Notes: a model not told the origin generated them from the letters alone. Shown: positions 36,559 to 49,495, counted from the first letter of the stretch. The stretch: DNA of 64,000 nucleotides from Paracentrotus lividus (GCA_940671915.1 CALNVZ010000674.1:33192468-33256467), one strand, 5' to 3'. Numbers and translations: made by a program.

Positions 36559-38513
36559 TAAACACAACACAAAAAGAAAGTTCCCCCTATTTCAGATATC
36601 AATAATTTTTTAACCAGGAGGAATTTAAAAAATCTAATTTTATGTCCATGTAGGGAATTTAATTAGCTACCATAGGAGCGAATTTGAGGAAAAATCATCA
36701 AGTCATGCTTCAGTGACTAATGGTTGAATGCAAAAATGTCATTTTTTGAAGTTCACAAGCCTAAAATCACAGCTTTGATTCAATGATATCGGACCCATTT
36801 TCAGATTTTAAACAATTTACACGTCAGAATGTATGCACAACGTGCTTCCTAACATAAAAAACGAAATTAGCTTCAAATTTCACGGTTGAGTGAGCATGCA
36901 GCAAAAATTGCCCAAACTGCGATTTTTACTTCTTTGCCATGGTATAATCGATCAAATGTGAGGGAATTCCTGTTTTGGAAGTGTATGAAACTAATATCCA
37001 TCCATTCACGGTTGAATGAACCCATCAATCAACCAAAAAATAGGCCATATTAGATTTGCGAAGAGCCTTTGCAGTAATTTTTTGCACTAGAAACCATCTC
37101 AATAACATTTTTGGGTTTTTATTTATATTCTTTGGGCACATGTCAATGATCCTATGGCATTTATTAAAAAAATCATGCTTCAGTGAGCACGTAAGACTGG
37201 AAAAGCCCCTTTCTCACGTACGGACTAAAATTCAAATTCTTACTTTGATTGAATATAACAATTCTTTTCGGGGAGTACTTTTGATTTTATTTTCATAAAA
37301 ATCCCGATGTTTCACGCCTCAGTGGGCACAAGATACAAGAAAATCATGAAAATAAGAAGAAAGTTTCTGGCTTCGTCATGGTTCAGTGACTTTTCGATTA
37401 CGTAATCTGAGTAACGATCATGTTAGTTAGAGACCAGTTGAAGCTATGTGCAAAGTTTCATAAAATAATTCACAGTCAAATGGAAAAAAAACTGACAATT
37501 AAAATATGCCAAATTTCACTTTTGTTAAAGCTCTGTACATAAAGTCAATGGAGGAGGAAATCAATACCTGCCAAATGTGAAATTCGACCGATTTCATTGG
37601 TGATTATTGTTAATTCTAGTGTGAGTTATGTCACGAAACTTGGCACACAGCTTCAACTGATCCCCAACTAACATGATCTTGATTCAAATTACGCATTCGA
37701 AAAGTCACTGAACCATATCGAAGCCCGAAACTTCTTGTATCTTGTGCCCACTGAGGCGTGAAACATCGGGATTTTTGTGAAAATAAAGTCAAAGGTACTC
37801 CCCAACAAGAATTGTTATATTCAATCAAAGTAAGAATTTGAATTTTAGTCCCTACGTGAGAAAAGGGCTTTTCCAGTCTCACGTGCTCACTAAAGCATGC
37901 ATTTTTGAATTAATGCCATAGGATCATTGACATGTGCCCCCCAAAAATAAATAAAAACCCAAAAATGTTATTGAGATGGTTTCTAGTGCATTAAATTACT
38001 ACAAAGGCTCTTCGTAATTTTAAAATGGCCTATTTTTTGGTTGATTGATGGGTTCATTCAACCGTGAATGGATGGATATTGGTTGCATACACTTCCAAAA
38101 CAGGAATTCCCTCAAATTCGATCGATTATACCATGGCAAAGAAGTAAAAATCGCAGTTTGGGCAATATTTGCTGCATGCTCACTCAACCGTGAAATTTGA
38201 AGCAAATTTCCTTTCCTTATGTTGGGAAGCACGTTTTGCATACATTCTGACGTGTAAATTGTTTAAAATCTGAAAATGTGTCCGATATCATTGAATCAAA
38301 GTTGTTAATTTAGTCTTGTGAACTTCAAAAAATGACATTTTTGCATTCAACCATTAATCACTGAAGCATGACTTGATGATTTTTCCTAAAATTCGCTCCT
38401 ATGGTAGCTAAATATTCCCTATATGGACATAAAATTAGATTTTTAAAATTCCTCCTGGTTCAAAAATTATTGATATCTGAAATAGGGGGAACTTTCTTTT
38501 TTTTGTGTGTTTA
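36559..38513. mobile_element. ~1.95-kb foldback element with ~900-bp arms
   Basis: The left end TAAACACAACACAAAAAGAA and following GTTCCCCCTATT mirror the right end at 38480-38513. Arms run inward to about 37480 and 37620. Each arm carries several copies of an 18-bp motif (see findings). No protein is recognised. Confidence 0.8.
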
Positions 38514-38532
38514 TATATATATAAATTATATA

Positions 38533-41246
38533 CAGTGGTGGCCAAAATTATTAGAACACCAGAACCTACACAAAGTCTATGGGATTATCGATGCCCTAGT
38601 TCATTTGCCGAAATCAGATTACAGATATCTTATATGTGCCATGAGCTTACATTACTTTTTATCATAGGGTCTTACGTATATGTTGATATCAAATTTATAT
38701 ATACACAACAAAAAAAGTAAGTCCCCCCCCCCCCTAATCAAAATGATGTAACTTTTGAACCAAGAAGAGTTTTACGAATGTCATTACATGTGCTTGTAGG
38801 TAATTTTATCAGCTACCATTTCGGTGAAGTTTACTGAAATTTGTGAAGTCATGCTTCAATGAGCACAGTCAAAAGACAAAAATGTCAATTTTCGAAAGTC
38901 ACAAGGTCAGTTTCATAACTTTAATTCAATAATATTGGAACAAATTCAAACTTTTAAACAAAGAATATGTTCAGAAGGGTTGTTGCCCTTAATTTCTAAC
39001 ACATCAAAAGACTTTTGCATTAAATTTCACGGTTGGATGAACATGAGTTAAAATTTGCAAAAACTGCATTTTTCACACATTTTTACTTTTAAATATGATT
39101 GATTATGACGGAATATGCAATCTGGAAGAGTGTTTTAAACAACATTCATCAATTCACGGTTGAATGAACACTTAATAAAAACAAAAAAAGGACACTTTCA
39201 AATTCCATTGTTAAGTATTGTTCCATTTTTGTGTAATAAAATCATTTTATCAACATTTTTTTGCTATGTGTATGTCAAATAATTGTTTTCAAATGATGCT
39301 ATGGCATTTTATTAAAAAATCACGCTTCAATGAACACTTGATACGTGAAAAGCCATTTTTTTTTTTTTTTTTTGTGGACTAAAATTAAATCGCTTACTTT
39401 GGATAATTGTCACAGACCTTCTTGGATAGTTCATTTGATTCGAGTTTCACGAAAATTCCAGTGTTTTATGCTTCAGTGAGCAGAAGTTATTAGAAAAATA
39501 TGTAAATAAGAAGGAATTTCATAGCTTTGGCCCTACCCCGTACCTTATCAGATTCTCAATTTAGCGTTTGTTCCTGTTAGTTAGCACCACCCTGAACTTG
39601 TGTGCCAAGTTTTGTGAAAAAACTCCCAGTAGAATTAACAAAAATTCTCAATGAAATTAAGCCGAATTTCAATTTTGTTAAAATTTTGATTTCCTCTCCA
39701 TTGACATTGTGTACAATCTCGAAGCAAAAACAAGCCCCAAATCAACACGCTGGAACTTGTTTAAAAAAAGGTCTTGAGTAATGTCGTTTGACGGTTATGT
39801 TTATACACTTATCGACTAACTTATGTGCGAAAATGAGATAAAACCTTTGAGTCATGCATGAATAAGCACACGTTAAAGGCAAAATTGTCAATACAAAAGT
39901 CACAAAAGTCACCTTTAAAGTGTGCTCACTCGTCCATGACACGACTAATAGTGCTCATTTTCTCACAAAATGTGTCGATAATGTTGATGATAATATCTGA
40001 TGTCAATTCTTTGAATAAAATTGTTGGATTTTACCATTTTTGGAGGCCTGAACATAATTCTTAAACTTGTGCTCACTCATCCATAAAAAATAGTGAAATG
40101 TATCGGGATTGGTGTTGGATGATCAAATTTTGGATGATAAATCCACCAAAATGTTTAAACACAAGGAAAAAGAAAATTTTCAAAATTGTTATTTTTACAG
40201 CCTAAAAAATGACCCTTGTGACTCTTGAAAATGTGCATTTTTGCTTTAAACGTTGATTACTCATGGATGTTTCAAGTGATCGATGTCATTTTTTCACAGG
40301 AGGTACTTAATAAGTGGATAAAACTTCCCTCCAAATTATCGTACAAAAAACAAGCTCGTTCAAAAGTTACATCATTTTGATTAGGGGGGGACTTACTTTT
40401 TTTGTTGTGTATAGTTTCGACCATCTGGTAATGCGCAGCATAAAAAATAGTTGCGCTATGCCCTTTTGGTTTCCCATAGACTTGTGAATTAAACATGTAG
40501 TCCAAATGCAAAAAAAAAGTAAAATGCCAATTACATATGCCGATTGCTCAAAAAGTATTTGAGGTAGAAGTATGAAAGTTAGCAGGTTTATTTATTCTAA
40601 TATACCTCAAATACATTCAAATTTTAAGCAAATTTGGTCAAATGGGGAGGGTATATTCGCCCCCATCCTTGGTGGTGAGATGACCAAAATAACCATGCCC
40701 ACTGAAGGTTAAGACTATTTTTTTTTTTTTTTTTAATGAAGACACCCCTTGTAAATGTATATTTTATAAAAGGAAATTTCATGAGAAATACAAATATGTT
40801 GAAATATTAAGGGTCATTTGAACAATGGACTTAAATAGGGGCACTGAATTAAAAATTCGGGGCCCTTCAAAAAATATTTAAAAATCCCCACATAAGATGT
40901 AACTACTTCACCCTGTGTTGTTATGATTGCCATTTTTGACATCCTCAGGAAATTTCCTTTCAGAATATATATACTTGTGTAGGGAAAGGCTGAAAATGTT
41001 CAACGTTATGACACTTTGTTCCTAAAAAGGGGCAAGCGTTTTATATTTTTCAATTAATGGTGTAAAATTTAAAAAAGGGCGATTTGGGGCGAGTTCCCAA
41101 TGCATGGCTTGGTTACTTAGGTTTTAAAGCATAATGATGATATTCGGAGACATTCCAACCATTTTTTAGGTATTTAAATAGTCAACTCAATAAAAATTAT
41201 TAAAATCATTTAAATATGCTTGTTGTTCTAATAATTTTTGTCACCA

Positions 41247-41249
<3 letters not shown>
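38533..41249. mobile_element. 2.7-kb Tc1-like non-autonomous element hosting another foldback
   Basis: Ends CAGTGGTGGCCAAAATTATT and AATAATTTTTGTCACCACTG, flanked by TA, a pattern typical of Tc1-like transposons. The 1.7-kb element at 38702-40411 is inserted within it. Confidence 0.75.
38702..40411. mobile_element. 1.7-kb foldback nested in the Tc1-like element
   Basis: TA-flanked; inverted ends TACACAACAAAAAAAGTAAG and its complement; subterminal AATCAAAATGATGTAACTTT at both sides. Shares internal sequence and the 18-bp motif with 36559-38513. A decayed relative lies at 47505-48850. Confidence 0.75.

Positions 41250-41251
<2 letters not shown>

Positions 41252-41302
<51 letters not shown>
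41252..41302. repeat. (AT)n microsatellite
   Basis: About 25 AT units at the edge of the Tc1-like element. Confidence 0.95.
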
Positions 41303-41307
<5 letters not shown>

Positions 41308-42208
41308 TTTATCAAACATTATTTCTAAAACGCAGTTCGGAAATTTTGTTATATGTGCTTGAAGTCTTTATTGCTTTAATTCCAATAAATATAAATTCAA
41401 AATTCTAATTTAGAGCATTTCTTATTCCATTTGTAATACAATACAATAACACAAATCTGAATGGCATTGTCACACATGGCCGTTTATCCCAACGCAGCAG
41501 CGGGAAAAAATGCACTTTTTTCTATCCGTTTCTATCCGTTTAAACTTAGTGGTTTCGAAGGCGCTCGTCAATCTTTATGTGAGTCGAAGATCGATCCCAT
41601 AATTTACTTGCGGAGTAATTGAGGAATACTTGCTGATTTTAAAAGTTGCTCGGTTAAAAATATTTTCCTTTTAATGACGTTAATTTTCTGGTGTTTTCCA
41701 TCAAAACGATCAAAAACTTTTGGGTGTTCACAACTCTTGGTCGCTGTAACGGATATCGACCAATGTTGCTGCAGAAGATGAAAATAAATTCATCAAATTT
41801 AACAAAAGCCAGAAGAAGATATGCTGATTTTTTACATAATATGAGTTAAAACTCCGGTTCATGTCCTTTTTATACGTTGTATGGACGTTCGGGTTTTGTC
41901 TGTCAAAGCGATAAAACTATTTTGTTCGTGCACGAAGTTTTTTGGTCATTTTGACGGACAACGAGTGACGAATCAAAGGTTAATTTAAAGGGAGGTGAGC
42001 CAAAGTTTTTACGGACATTAAGAGATGTATGTCAAGAATCAATATGCATTCCCCAAATGTGTGAACCGCGTAACGGACATGTCACATGTAAATGTAACAT
42101 GCAATGTAACTCCCATTGTGTTAGATCGGTTGCTCAATTCGGATTTAAATAGGAATGAATCTATGTTCTGGTATTCGAACGTTTACTTCTATCAGTAGAT
42201 TTGAAATT
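41303..42208. other. Intergenic, no gene seen
   Basis: AT-rich with a short duplicated word TTTCTATCCG near 41519-41540; no frame or splice structure recognised. Confidence 0.5.
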
Positions 42209-42592
42209 ACTATCTTCAGGAAATATTGAATGACTATATTCAGTAGATGTTAAATGACTATCTTCAGTAGATGTCGAATGACTATCTTCAGTAGATATTA
42301 ATTGACTATCTTCTTCAGTAGATGTTAAATGACTATCTTCAGTAGATGTTAAATAACTATCTTCAGTAGATGTTAAATGACTATCTTCAGTAGATGTTCA
42401 ATGACTATCTTTAGTAGATGTTAATTGACTGTCTTCAGTAGATGTTCAATGACTCTCTCCAGTAGATGTTAAATGACTATCTTCAGTAGATGTTCAATGA
42501 CTATCTTTAGTAGATGTTAATTGACTGTCTCCAGTAGATGTTAAATGACTATCTTCAGTAGATGTTAAATGACTCTCTTCAGTACTCAGTAT
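42209..42592. repeat. 24-bp minisatellite, about 16 units
   Basis: Unit AGTAGATGTTAAATGACTATCTTC with variants; a three-unit block is itself duplicated near 42400-42520. It is the reverse complement of the array at 49545-50010. Confidence 0.9.
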
Positions 42593-42700
42593 TCTTGCGT
42601 TGCGTTCGTGATAAAGTAACAAGTAATTATGCCATTCAAAGCAAGTTGAAGTACACTGATTATAATTACATGTACATTAATTACCTTAACTAAAGGCATA

Positions 42701-43618
42701 GGGGAGAGCGGGGTTATATGGAATATTTTTCACAAAAATGGCAATAAAACGAAAGTGGATTTATTTCAAGCAACAATAAACAATCAGCTTGAGTGTATTT
42801 CTGTATGTTACAAATGTACCCCATAAAATTCTTAAACTTAGTGATGGTTCCGGGGGAAAAAATCCATCTTTAACAAGGCCATGTTAAGTATTCCAACTAA
42901 CCCCACACACGGGGTAAGTTGAAACATTGTGCATGGTATCTTTAGAATTATATTTAAACTACGTACAACATTATTACATGGGTTCAGCTAACTTGCTTTA
43001 TTGATCCCAATTAAATTATTTAAAGATAGGTGTTCAAATTGTTTTTGTTTTTGTTTTTTTACCTCATGTTTTATTACATTTGATAGCATCCACTCACATA
43101 CAGATATTCTGAAGTCCCGTGAAGTACCATTCTGCAATATATTTTGTTTAAACCAAAATAAATTGTCCAATGTGCACTAATTATACATGTTTAGGAATAT
43201 TACAGAACACGTCATTGAATTATATGATTTTTATTTTTTTATTCAGCTGATACCAATTTACTTAGTACAAGTTCCAACTAACCCCGCTCAAAATGTTCCA
43301 ACTAACCCCAGAGGCCCATTTGATATTTGTAAGCTTACAGCACAAAAGAGGGACAACCACGTGCCATATATTTAACCTTGTTTTGTAGCTTGGTATAACT
43401 GTTTGTTATACTCAAATACTGCCAAACTTAATTTGAAATCTTCTCTGAGATAATAAAACATTTGTAAGAGTGACAAAATTTACGCAGAAGGTGAAAACAA
43501 GAAAGATTGCTTTCTAACTTCACGAGGCTTGAAGCATGTGTTCTGTCTAAAATGTGGTGGATGGCAGTTGCTGATAGCAACAACTTGAGGGTAGATTTGC
43601 ATAAATATATTCATAGCT
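42701..43618. mobile_element. Right-truncated copy of the GGGGAGAG element
   Basis: Matches 12449-13380 from the GGGGAGAGCGGGG end onward after TA at 42699-42700, then diverges about 60 bases before where the right end should be. Confidence 0.75.
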
Positions 43619-44390
43619 GTTAATTTAGCGTTCAGACGATCCACAATACATGTATATCAAATATTGTGTCGTCACAATGCCTTCTCGCAGCCCAATAGAG
43701 ATGCGCACACAGTCTGCATATCCCAGACGCGTCTCGTTGGCATGACGACGATAGATGATAGTGTCTTATCAATATCTGGCATCCTATAACGTAACCAAGT
43801 CATAATTCATCGATTTGCAGCATAGGATGGGGGGTGCGATGTCCGGACACTTAACAAAAATTAAGCCTAGTTTTTCGTCTAAGGATTAAGCCAGAAATGT
43901 ATGTTGAATACTTCTTATCACCATCAATATTTGTTCTCCACAATATTTTCTGACATTTTGTGCTGAAAAACTTCAAAGATATTGATTTTAAACCCTTTCA
44001 AATGGCTGGTTAAAATTGAGTGTCCGGACATCCAACCTGTCCGGACATACAACAACTGGGTATACTATAATTAATTGCAATTCATGATATGGACAAAATT
44101 CAACGCTATGATTGCCCCTGTAAATTATAGCATTACTGTAATTGGTATTGTATCAAAACAAGATAGTTTATTAAATTCGAGGGGAAAAAATTTAATGGTC
44201 GCTAAGTTAATCTACAAATACATCATCTGCATCTAATGCTCCTAGTATAGAGAGGTAAGAATGATAGTGTAAGATAAAGATAAAAAGAGAGAGAGAGAGA
44301 GAGTGAAGGTGAAGGAAAAGACGGAGAGGTGAGAGAGTTAGATACATTAGTTAATTAATGTACATTAATGAATTACACTGAAAACCTAAC
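43619..44390. other. Intergenic with TGTCCGGACA palindromes and a GA tract
   Basis: The 10-base palindrome TGTCCGGACA or its core occurs near 43836, 44021 and 44038; a (GA)n tract lies at 44287-44303. No gene seen. Confidence 0.5.
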
Positions 44391-44404
44391 CTCGTCCGTC
44401 AATG

Positions 44405-44561
44405 GACCGACTAGCTTTAAAGCTAGTCGGTCAAGACGGACTAGTTTTAGAACGCTAGTGCTGCCATGTTAGTAACCGTCAAGACGGACTAGGCAATACA
44501 ACTGAATCTACATGTCTCAACTTAGCTTGACGGACGAGCTTTAAAGCTCGTCCGTCAAGCT
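44405..44561. repeat. Two long perfect palindromes sharing a GCTTTAAAGC core
   Basis: 44405-44432 is a 28-base perfect palindrome (half GACCGACTAGCTTT) and 44524-44561 a 38-base perfect palindrome (half AGCTTGACGGACGAGCTTT). Between and around them the words GACGGACTAG and CTCGTCCGTC recur in both orientations. Confidence 0.85.
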
Positions 44562-45701
44562 TGATGCTAGTCCATCGACGTGACCGCAACTAGGTCAAAA
44601 AAAAAAGTAGGGTAGGACAGTTCACCCATTAGAATGACTGACTAGCTTTTGATACAATAGTTGCAATGTCGCTTCAATGTACCTTCTCTATTATTCTGTT
44701 TCGAGCATAATCAATGTGATACATTCTGAACAAGGTTGTTTTCGCTTGACAATCTGAAGCTTAGCGAGACATACATCTATCATGACAAGTATGGATTCAC
44801 GAGTACCGGTAGATTCCAAATTTGTTCTCCATTCTTCAATTAAGGTAATGAATACGCTTGTTATATACAGAACTCAAGAACCCCGGTGTTTCCTTAACAG
44901 ATTACTGGTGAATTCCGGCTTAGCAACAATAGTGTTAGAAGTTGGATACAATCAACATTCTCAAACAAAGGTTGTTTTTGCTTGACAATCTGAGAGCATT
45001 ACGATAGCCGAAATAACATAATGGACAAGTATGCCATTCACGGAGTAGGTTAGAAATATTGTTCCATTCTATAGAGGCCGGTCCCTTGACGGGAGGATCA
45101 ATTGCGCATGAGTTGCGTATACAAATTTCGTTATCCGCAAACAAAAACAAAACAAAACAAACACATCCGCAATTTTATACACAAATCATCCTAAAAGCCA
45201 GTGGGACCGCGCCTTAAATGTACAGGCGTATAAAACGATGAAGTTTACAGACCTGACACAGCGCTCTCTACGGGAGCTCGTGGAGACGTCAAGGGAGAGG
45301 ATGGGCAGACTTGAAGCGAGTGGAGGGAGAGTTTCAACATTACAGACATAATCCAAGAGAACTAACTAATGGACCAGCCTTTCGAGTGAGTTAAATTAAT
45401 TTCTTGATCACATTAATTGATTAATGAAAAAAAAAATCGTGAAAACAAACAGTATCTGGGATTCCAAATATGCAGAAGTGTATATTTATAGAACTGATAA
45501 TACCATTTTAAAACAATACTAAATTATTTAACATACATTGTTTTTAGTATACATGGTGTAGGTCGCTTTGATTGGATTGATGTATTAAAACAGGAACAGA
45601 GAGGGGCGAATCCGGGGGGGGGCGACGTTTAAAAAAATAATAAATGACGTATGACTGACCGCAGCGAGCGACAGAACCTACTCCTATTTATGATGACCCC
45701 T

Positions 45702-45880
45702 TTTCTCTCTCTCTCTCGTCTCTCGTCTCTCTTCTCTCTCTCTCTCTCTCGTCCTCTACGCTCGCGCCTTCTGCTCTCTCTCTCCCTCTCTCTCTGTCGT
45801 GTCCTCTCTTCTCACCCTCCTAATCTGCTGGCCTCTGCTCTCTCTCTTCTTCCTCATCTCTCTTTCTCTCACTATACTCC
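45702..45880. repeat. (TC)n-rich low-complexity tract
   Basis: CTCTCT runs with interruptions, ending about 15 bases before an AACAG acceptor-like site. Confidence 0.9.
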
Positions 45881-45896
45881 TCTCTATTTTAAACAG

Positions 45897-46061
45897 GTTG
45901 ATCAGTGTAGCAAGAAGACCTCGGTGGCCATACGAGAGGCGCGGAAAGATACTCGCAAGCACAGACCTGGAATGACTTTAAAAGGAGGGGCGAATACACC
46001 TGGTGAAACACATTGGAGAGAGGAACTTTTTAATGCTCCCAAAGTGTGGATCACGATGTAA
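45897..46061 (+). CDS. Possible terminal exon of an unrecognised gene
   Basis: After TTTTAAACAG the frame reads VDQCSKKTSVAIREARKDTR, then KHRPGMTLKGGANTPGETHW, to a TAA at 46059-46061 (54 codons, 17 of them Lys, Arg or His). Composition looks protein-like, not repeat-derived, and a long pyrimidine tract precedes the acceptor. An in-frame short ATG stretch at 45238-45351 (MKFTDLTQRSLRELVETSRE) might belong to an upstream exon. I do not recognise the family. It may equally be a chance frame. Confidence 0.3.
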   Translation, partial: VDQCSKKTSVAIREARKDTRKHRPGMTLKGGANTPGETHWREELFNAPKVWITM

Positions 46062-47504
46062 CCATGACAACCAAGATGAAGAATATCAATCTGTTTATTG
46101 TGGAAGGTGCCTTATTAATGTAGATGCCTCGTTGATTGGCCAAACACATCTGTTTCCGATAACAGGATGAACTATACCGTCTTTAGCATGTAGATTCTTC
46201 CTCACAAATTACCATGGTACTTTTTATTCCTCTCTTTTTTTTTTATTGTTTTTTTTTCTTTGTTCTCATTTATCACTGTGATTTAGCAAATTCTTAAATT
46301 ATTATTTTTGTTTAATTAAAGCATCTGCCAAGACATTGTGGCAAACATTCTTCTTTTATGTTTAATGCAATTGAGATGTGGACTATAAGCTGCTGAAAAA
46401 AGTATCTGTATGTAACTTACTCAGAGAGACACTTACTTATCAATATTATTTCTGAAGTGACATAGGTAGATGATACACTAATTGTTTATAAACAAAATAA
46501 TGATTTAAATAATTTTTTTTTTTTTGTTTCATTGGACACAGCTATCGGGTAGTAATATAACGTTAAAGATGCATGTTCGTTGTTCATTCTAGTCGTGGCA
46601 ATAGTGCACTTTAAAAAACAGCGAATCTTGTGTATTAAATCTTTGAAGGGCCATAATAAAGAAAAACCTCTCCTGGTTATGTTTTTCTGTCGCAAATTAG
46701 CTGTTTTTCTTAATCCGTAACTTGTACGTGCATGGTAATAACGATAATGGAATTTATCATCAACTAAATGTAGCGCCCTAGCATGTACGTTACAATATAG
46801 CAAAAACTGTGTTCATTTCTGGAATTAATCAAAGCCCGACATGTTTGTTTTATTTAGATTGAATTTCTATGTTTGATGGAATTTGTCAACATCCTGTATT
46901 CTTAATTATTATTAATATGTGAGTTACAGTTGTCCTCAAAATTGATCATACCGCCTGTCATTGTAAGTTCTTTGCTGTTGTTGGTATCTGTTGCTTTTAA
47001 TAATATGTATTTCCTCAAAACTTGTCTGTGTTCCAGCATGCTACCAAGGCATGAATGGTGAACAAACGGGAAAACTTTGAAATATTTAAGAAATTTTGTA
47101 TTCTGGCGATATTTTGGATGAACGATTAAACTAGAAACACATGTTCATTAATTATTCACATCTCCAGGGTACCCCAATTACGCATTTTTTATATTAACAC
47201 ATCGCGACCATGATAAAGCGATCTTCATCAGACCTACCAGAACATGAAATGAAATTTGAAAGGAATATAAGTTGATGTAGACAATGCGACAAGTTGATGA
47301 CCGGAAAGCTCGCATTAAAAGGGAAAAAGAGAAGAACTACGTTTCGATTCATTTGTCTTTATTTTTTCGCCTGTATATATATATTTTTAAAAAAGGAATC
47401 ACTGCACTACACATTCCTATGTATTTCCGTCATTCATGTAAACACTACCCTGTGATAATGTATGGACTATTTATTTGTTTCCTTTTGGTTTTTGTATAAT
47501 TACT
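46062..47504. other. Intergenic, no gene seen
   Basis: AT-rich; ATTAAA at 46315-46320 could serve as a poly(A) signal for the weak exon upstream. Nothing else recognised. Confidence 0.5.
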
Positions 47505-48850
47505 CAACCAAAAAAGTAAGTCACTTTGATCAACATGATGTAATTTTTTTAACAGAATTGTTTTGAACAAAAAAAAGTAATTTTTTTCTCTCTTCCAATT
47601 GTTAAAGTGTCGTAGTGTTTTTATCATCCAACATTTGACCACCAAACACCAATCTCGATATATTTCACTATTTTTTTTTATGGATGAGTAAGCACAATTT
47701 TAAGGATTATGTTCAGGCCTACCAAAATCAATCAAGTTTATTGAAAGAAATGACATCAGATATCGTTATCAACTATTCCGACCCATGTTGTGATAAGTAT
47801 TCCTCGTGTCATGGTCGAGTGTGCAGTCTTAAAAGGTGAATGTTGTTACTTTCGCAGTGACAATTTTGCCTGCATTCATGTATTATGCATTGGTTGTTAT
47901 CTCATTTTTGCACTTACGTTAGTCGACAAGTGTATAAACATTACTGGCAAACGATATTGCTCAACACGTTTTTGTTAAACATGTTCCAACATGTTGATTA
48001 AAGGGTTTCTTACTGCTTCAAAATTGTACACAATGTGAATTAGATGATGACTTTTGTTCATTCTACTGGCACGTATCTTGGCACGTTGCTTCAGACGTGT
48101 ACCAACTAAGAGGAACAAGTGCCACATTGAGAATCTGATAAGGCACAGAATAGGCCAAAGCTCTGAAATTTACCTGTCTGAACTCTGTCTGAGGCATAAG
48201 ACATTGGGATTTTCGTGAACCGTAAATCAAATGAACTATCCAAGAACGTCTGTTACACTTTTTAATAGTTATCTATCGAATTTTAGTCCACAAAAAAAAA
48301 AAATGCTTTTCACATACCACGTGTTTATTGAAGCGTGAATTTTTATTAAATTTCTGTAGAATGATTAAACAAATTTAATTTGACATACACATAACAAAAG
48401 ATGTTGACAAGATGATTTTATTACTCAAAATAAAACCATACTTAACTACGAATATTGAAATTATCCTTTTTGTGTCAATCAAAACTTAGTGTTGAAATTC
48501 AACCGTAAAATGATGAATACCGTGTAAACACTCTTGAAGAACGCATATTCCATCATAATACATCATTTTTATCAATACAAATGTGTACAATATGCAGTGT
48601 TCACGTGTTCCAAGCCTTTTGAACATGTATTATGAATAAAATCTTGAATCGTTTCAATATTATCAAATTCAAATTATGAAGTTATGCTTGTGAATTTCAA
48701 AAAATGACTCTTTAATGTGCACATCATGACTCGATTTTAACGTAAAATTCGCTCACATGGTAGCTTATAAAATTATATACAAGCACATGTAATAAAATTC
48801 GTAAAACTCCTCCTGGTTCCAAAATGATTGATGTTTGCTTAGGGGATAAT
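47505..48850. mobile_element. Decayed relative of the 38702-40411 foldback
   Basis: Starts near ACCAAAAAAGTAAGTCACTT and carries reversed versions of blocks from 38702-40411, for example the stretch around GTTCAGGCCTACCAAAAT (47709) against 40038-40055. The right part includes CTCCTCCTGGTTCCAAAATG. Confidence 0.6.
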
Positions 48851-48939
48851 GTGTTGAGGATATCCCTTTTAAGAAGGCCCCAAGCCTCAAGCTTGGCTAG
48901 ATAAAGTGTTTCGCAATCAAAGTCTATTTGGTATCTGGT

Positions 48940-49110
48940 TTTTATTTTCATTTCATTTATTCGTCCAAAGGTACATGTACATATGGATAATTGTTTTGTT
49001 TCACAATAAACTCATCGTCTTTTGAATACATAGAAATAGAAATACATATAATAGAAATAAATTACATAGAAATAGTACAAACACATCGAATCGAATTAAA
49101 TCGAATTCTT
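48940..49110 (-). mobile_element. Possible retroposon 3' tail
   Basis: On the minus strand, GTACATGTACCTTTGGACGA is followed by AATAAATGAAATGAAAAT; a related tail lies at 61411-61470. Such ATGAAA-type tails end many non-LTR retroposons. Confidence 0.4.
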
Positions 49111-49269
49111 TCAACTTGTAGAATTAGATTTTCCCTAAACTACTACTTCTGCTGATTTCAGTAGAAACTCAACCCCCTATACATCTGCTAGATGATTAGA
49201 TAATTGTGGAGTATTATATCATATTATTATATGATTATACTCCAAACAAGGCTGGTTGTTATACCCATC

Positions 49270-49495
49270 GTAAGATATGTGATGCATCACATCAAAATCA
49301 GACACAAGTTGCCGAGCAAATTCAGCATAGTGTCAAGGAAATCGGCAAAATAATAAAAATTGTCTTATTCGGGGCATTTTTCTTTTTTCTGAATTTTCAA
49401 TGTGTCTTATATGCTCTGAAAAATGGATTGTTTTGTGGCAATCTTTGACTCTTTTCTGGCGACTTGTGTCTGATTTTGATATGATGAGTCACATA
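49270..49495. repeat. Hairpin element beside the second minisatellite
   Basis: CATCAAAATCAGACACAAGT near 49287 pairs with ACTTGTGTCTGATTTTGATA near 49461, giving a stem of over 20 bp around a 150-base loop. Confidence 0.65.

Noticed and set aside
42209..42592. CRISPR-like array
   Set aside because: Units are contiguous without unique spacers; this is a eukaryotic minisatellite.
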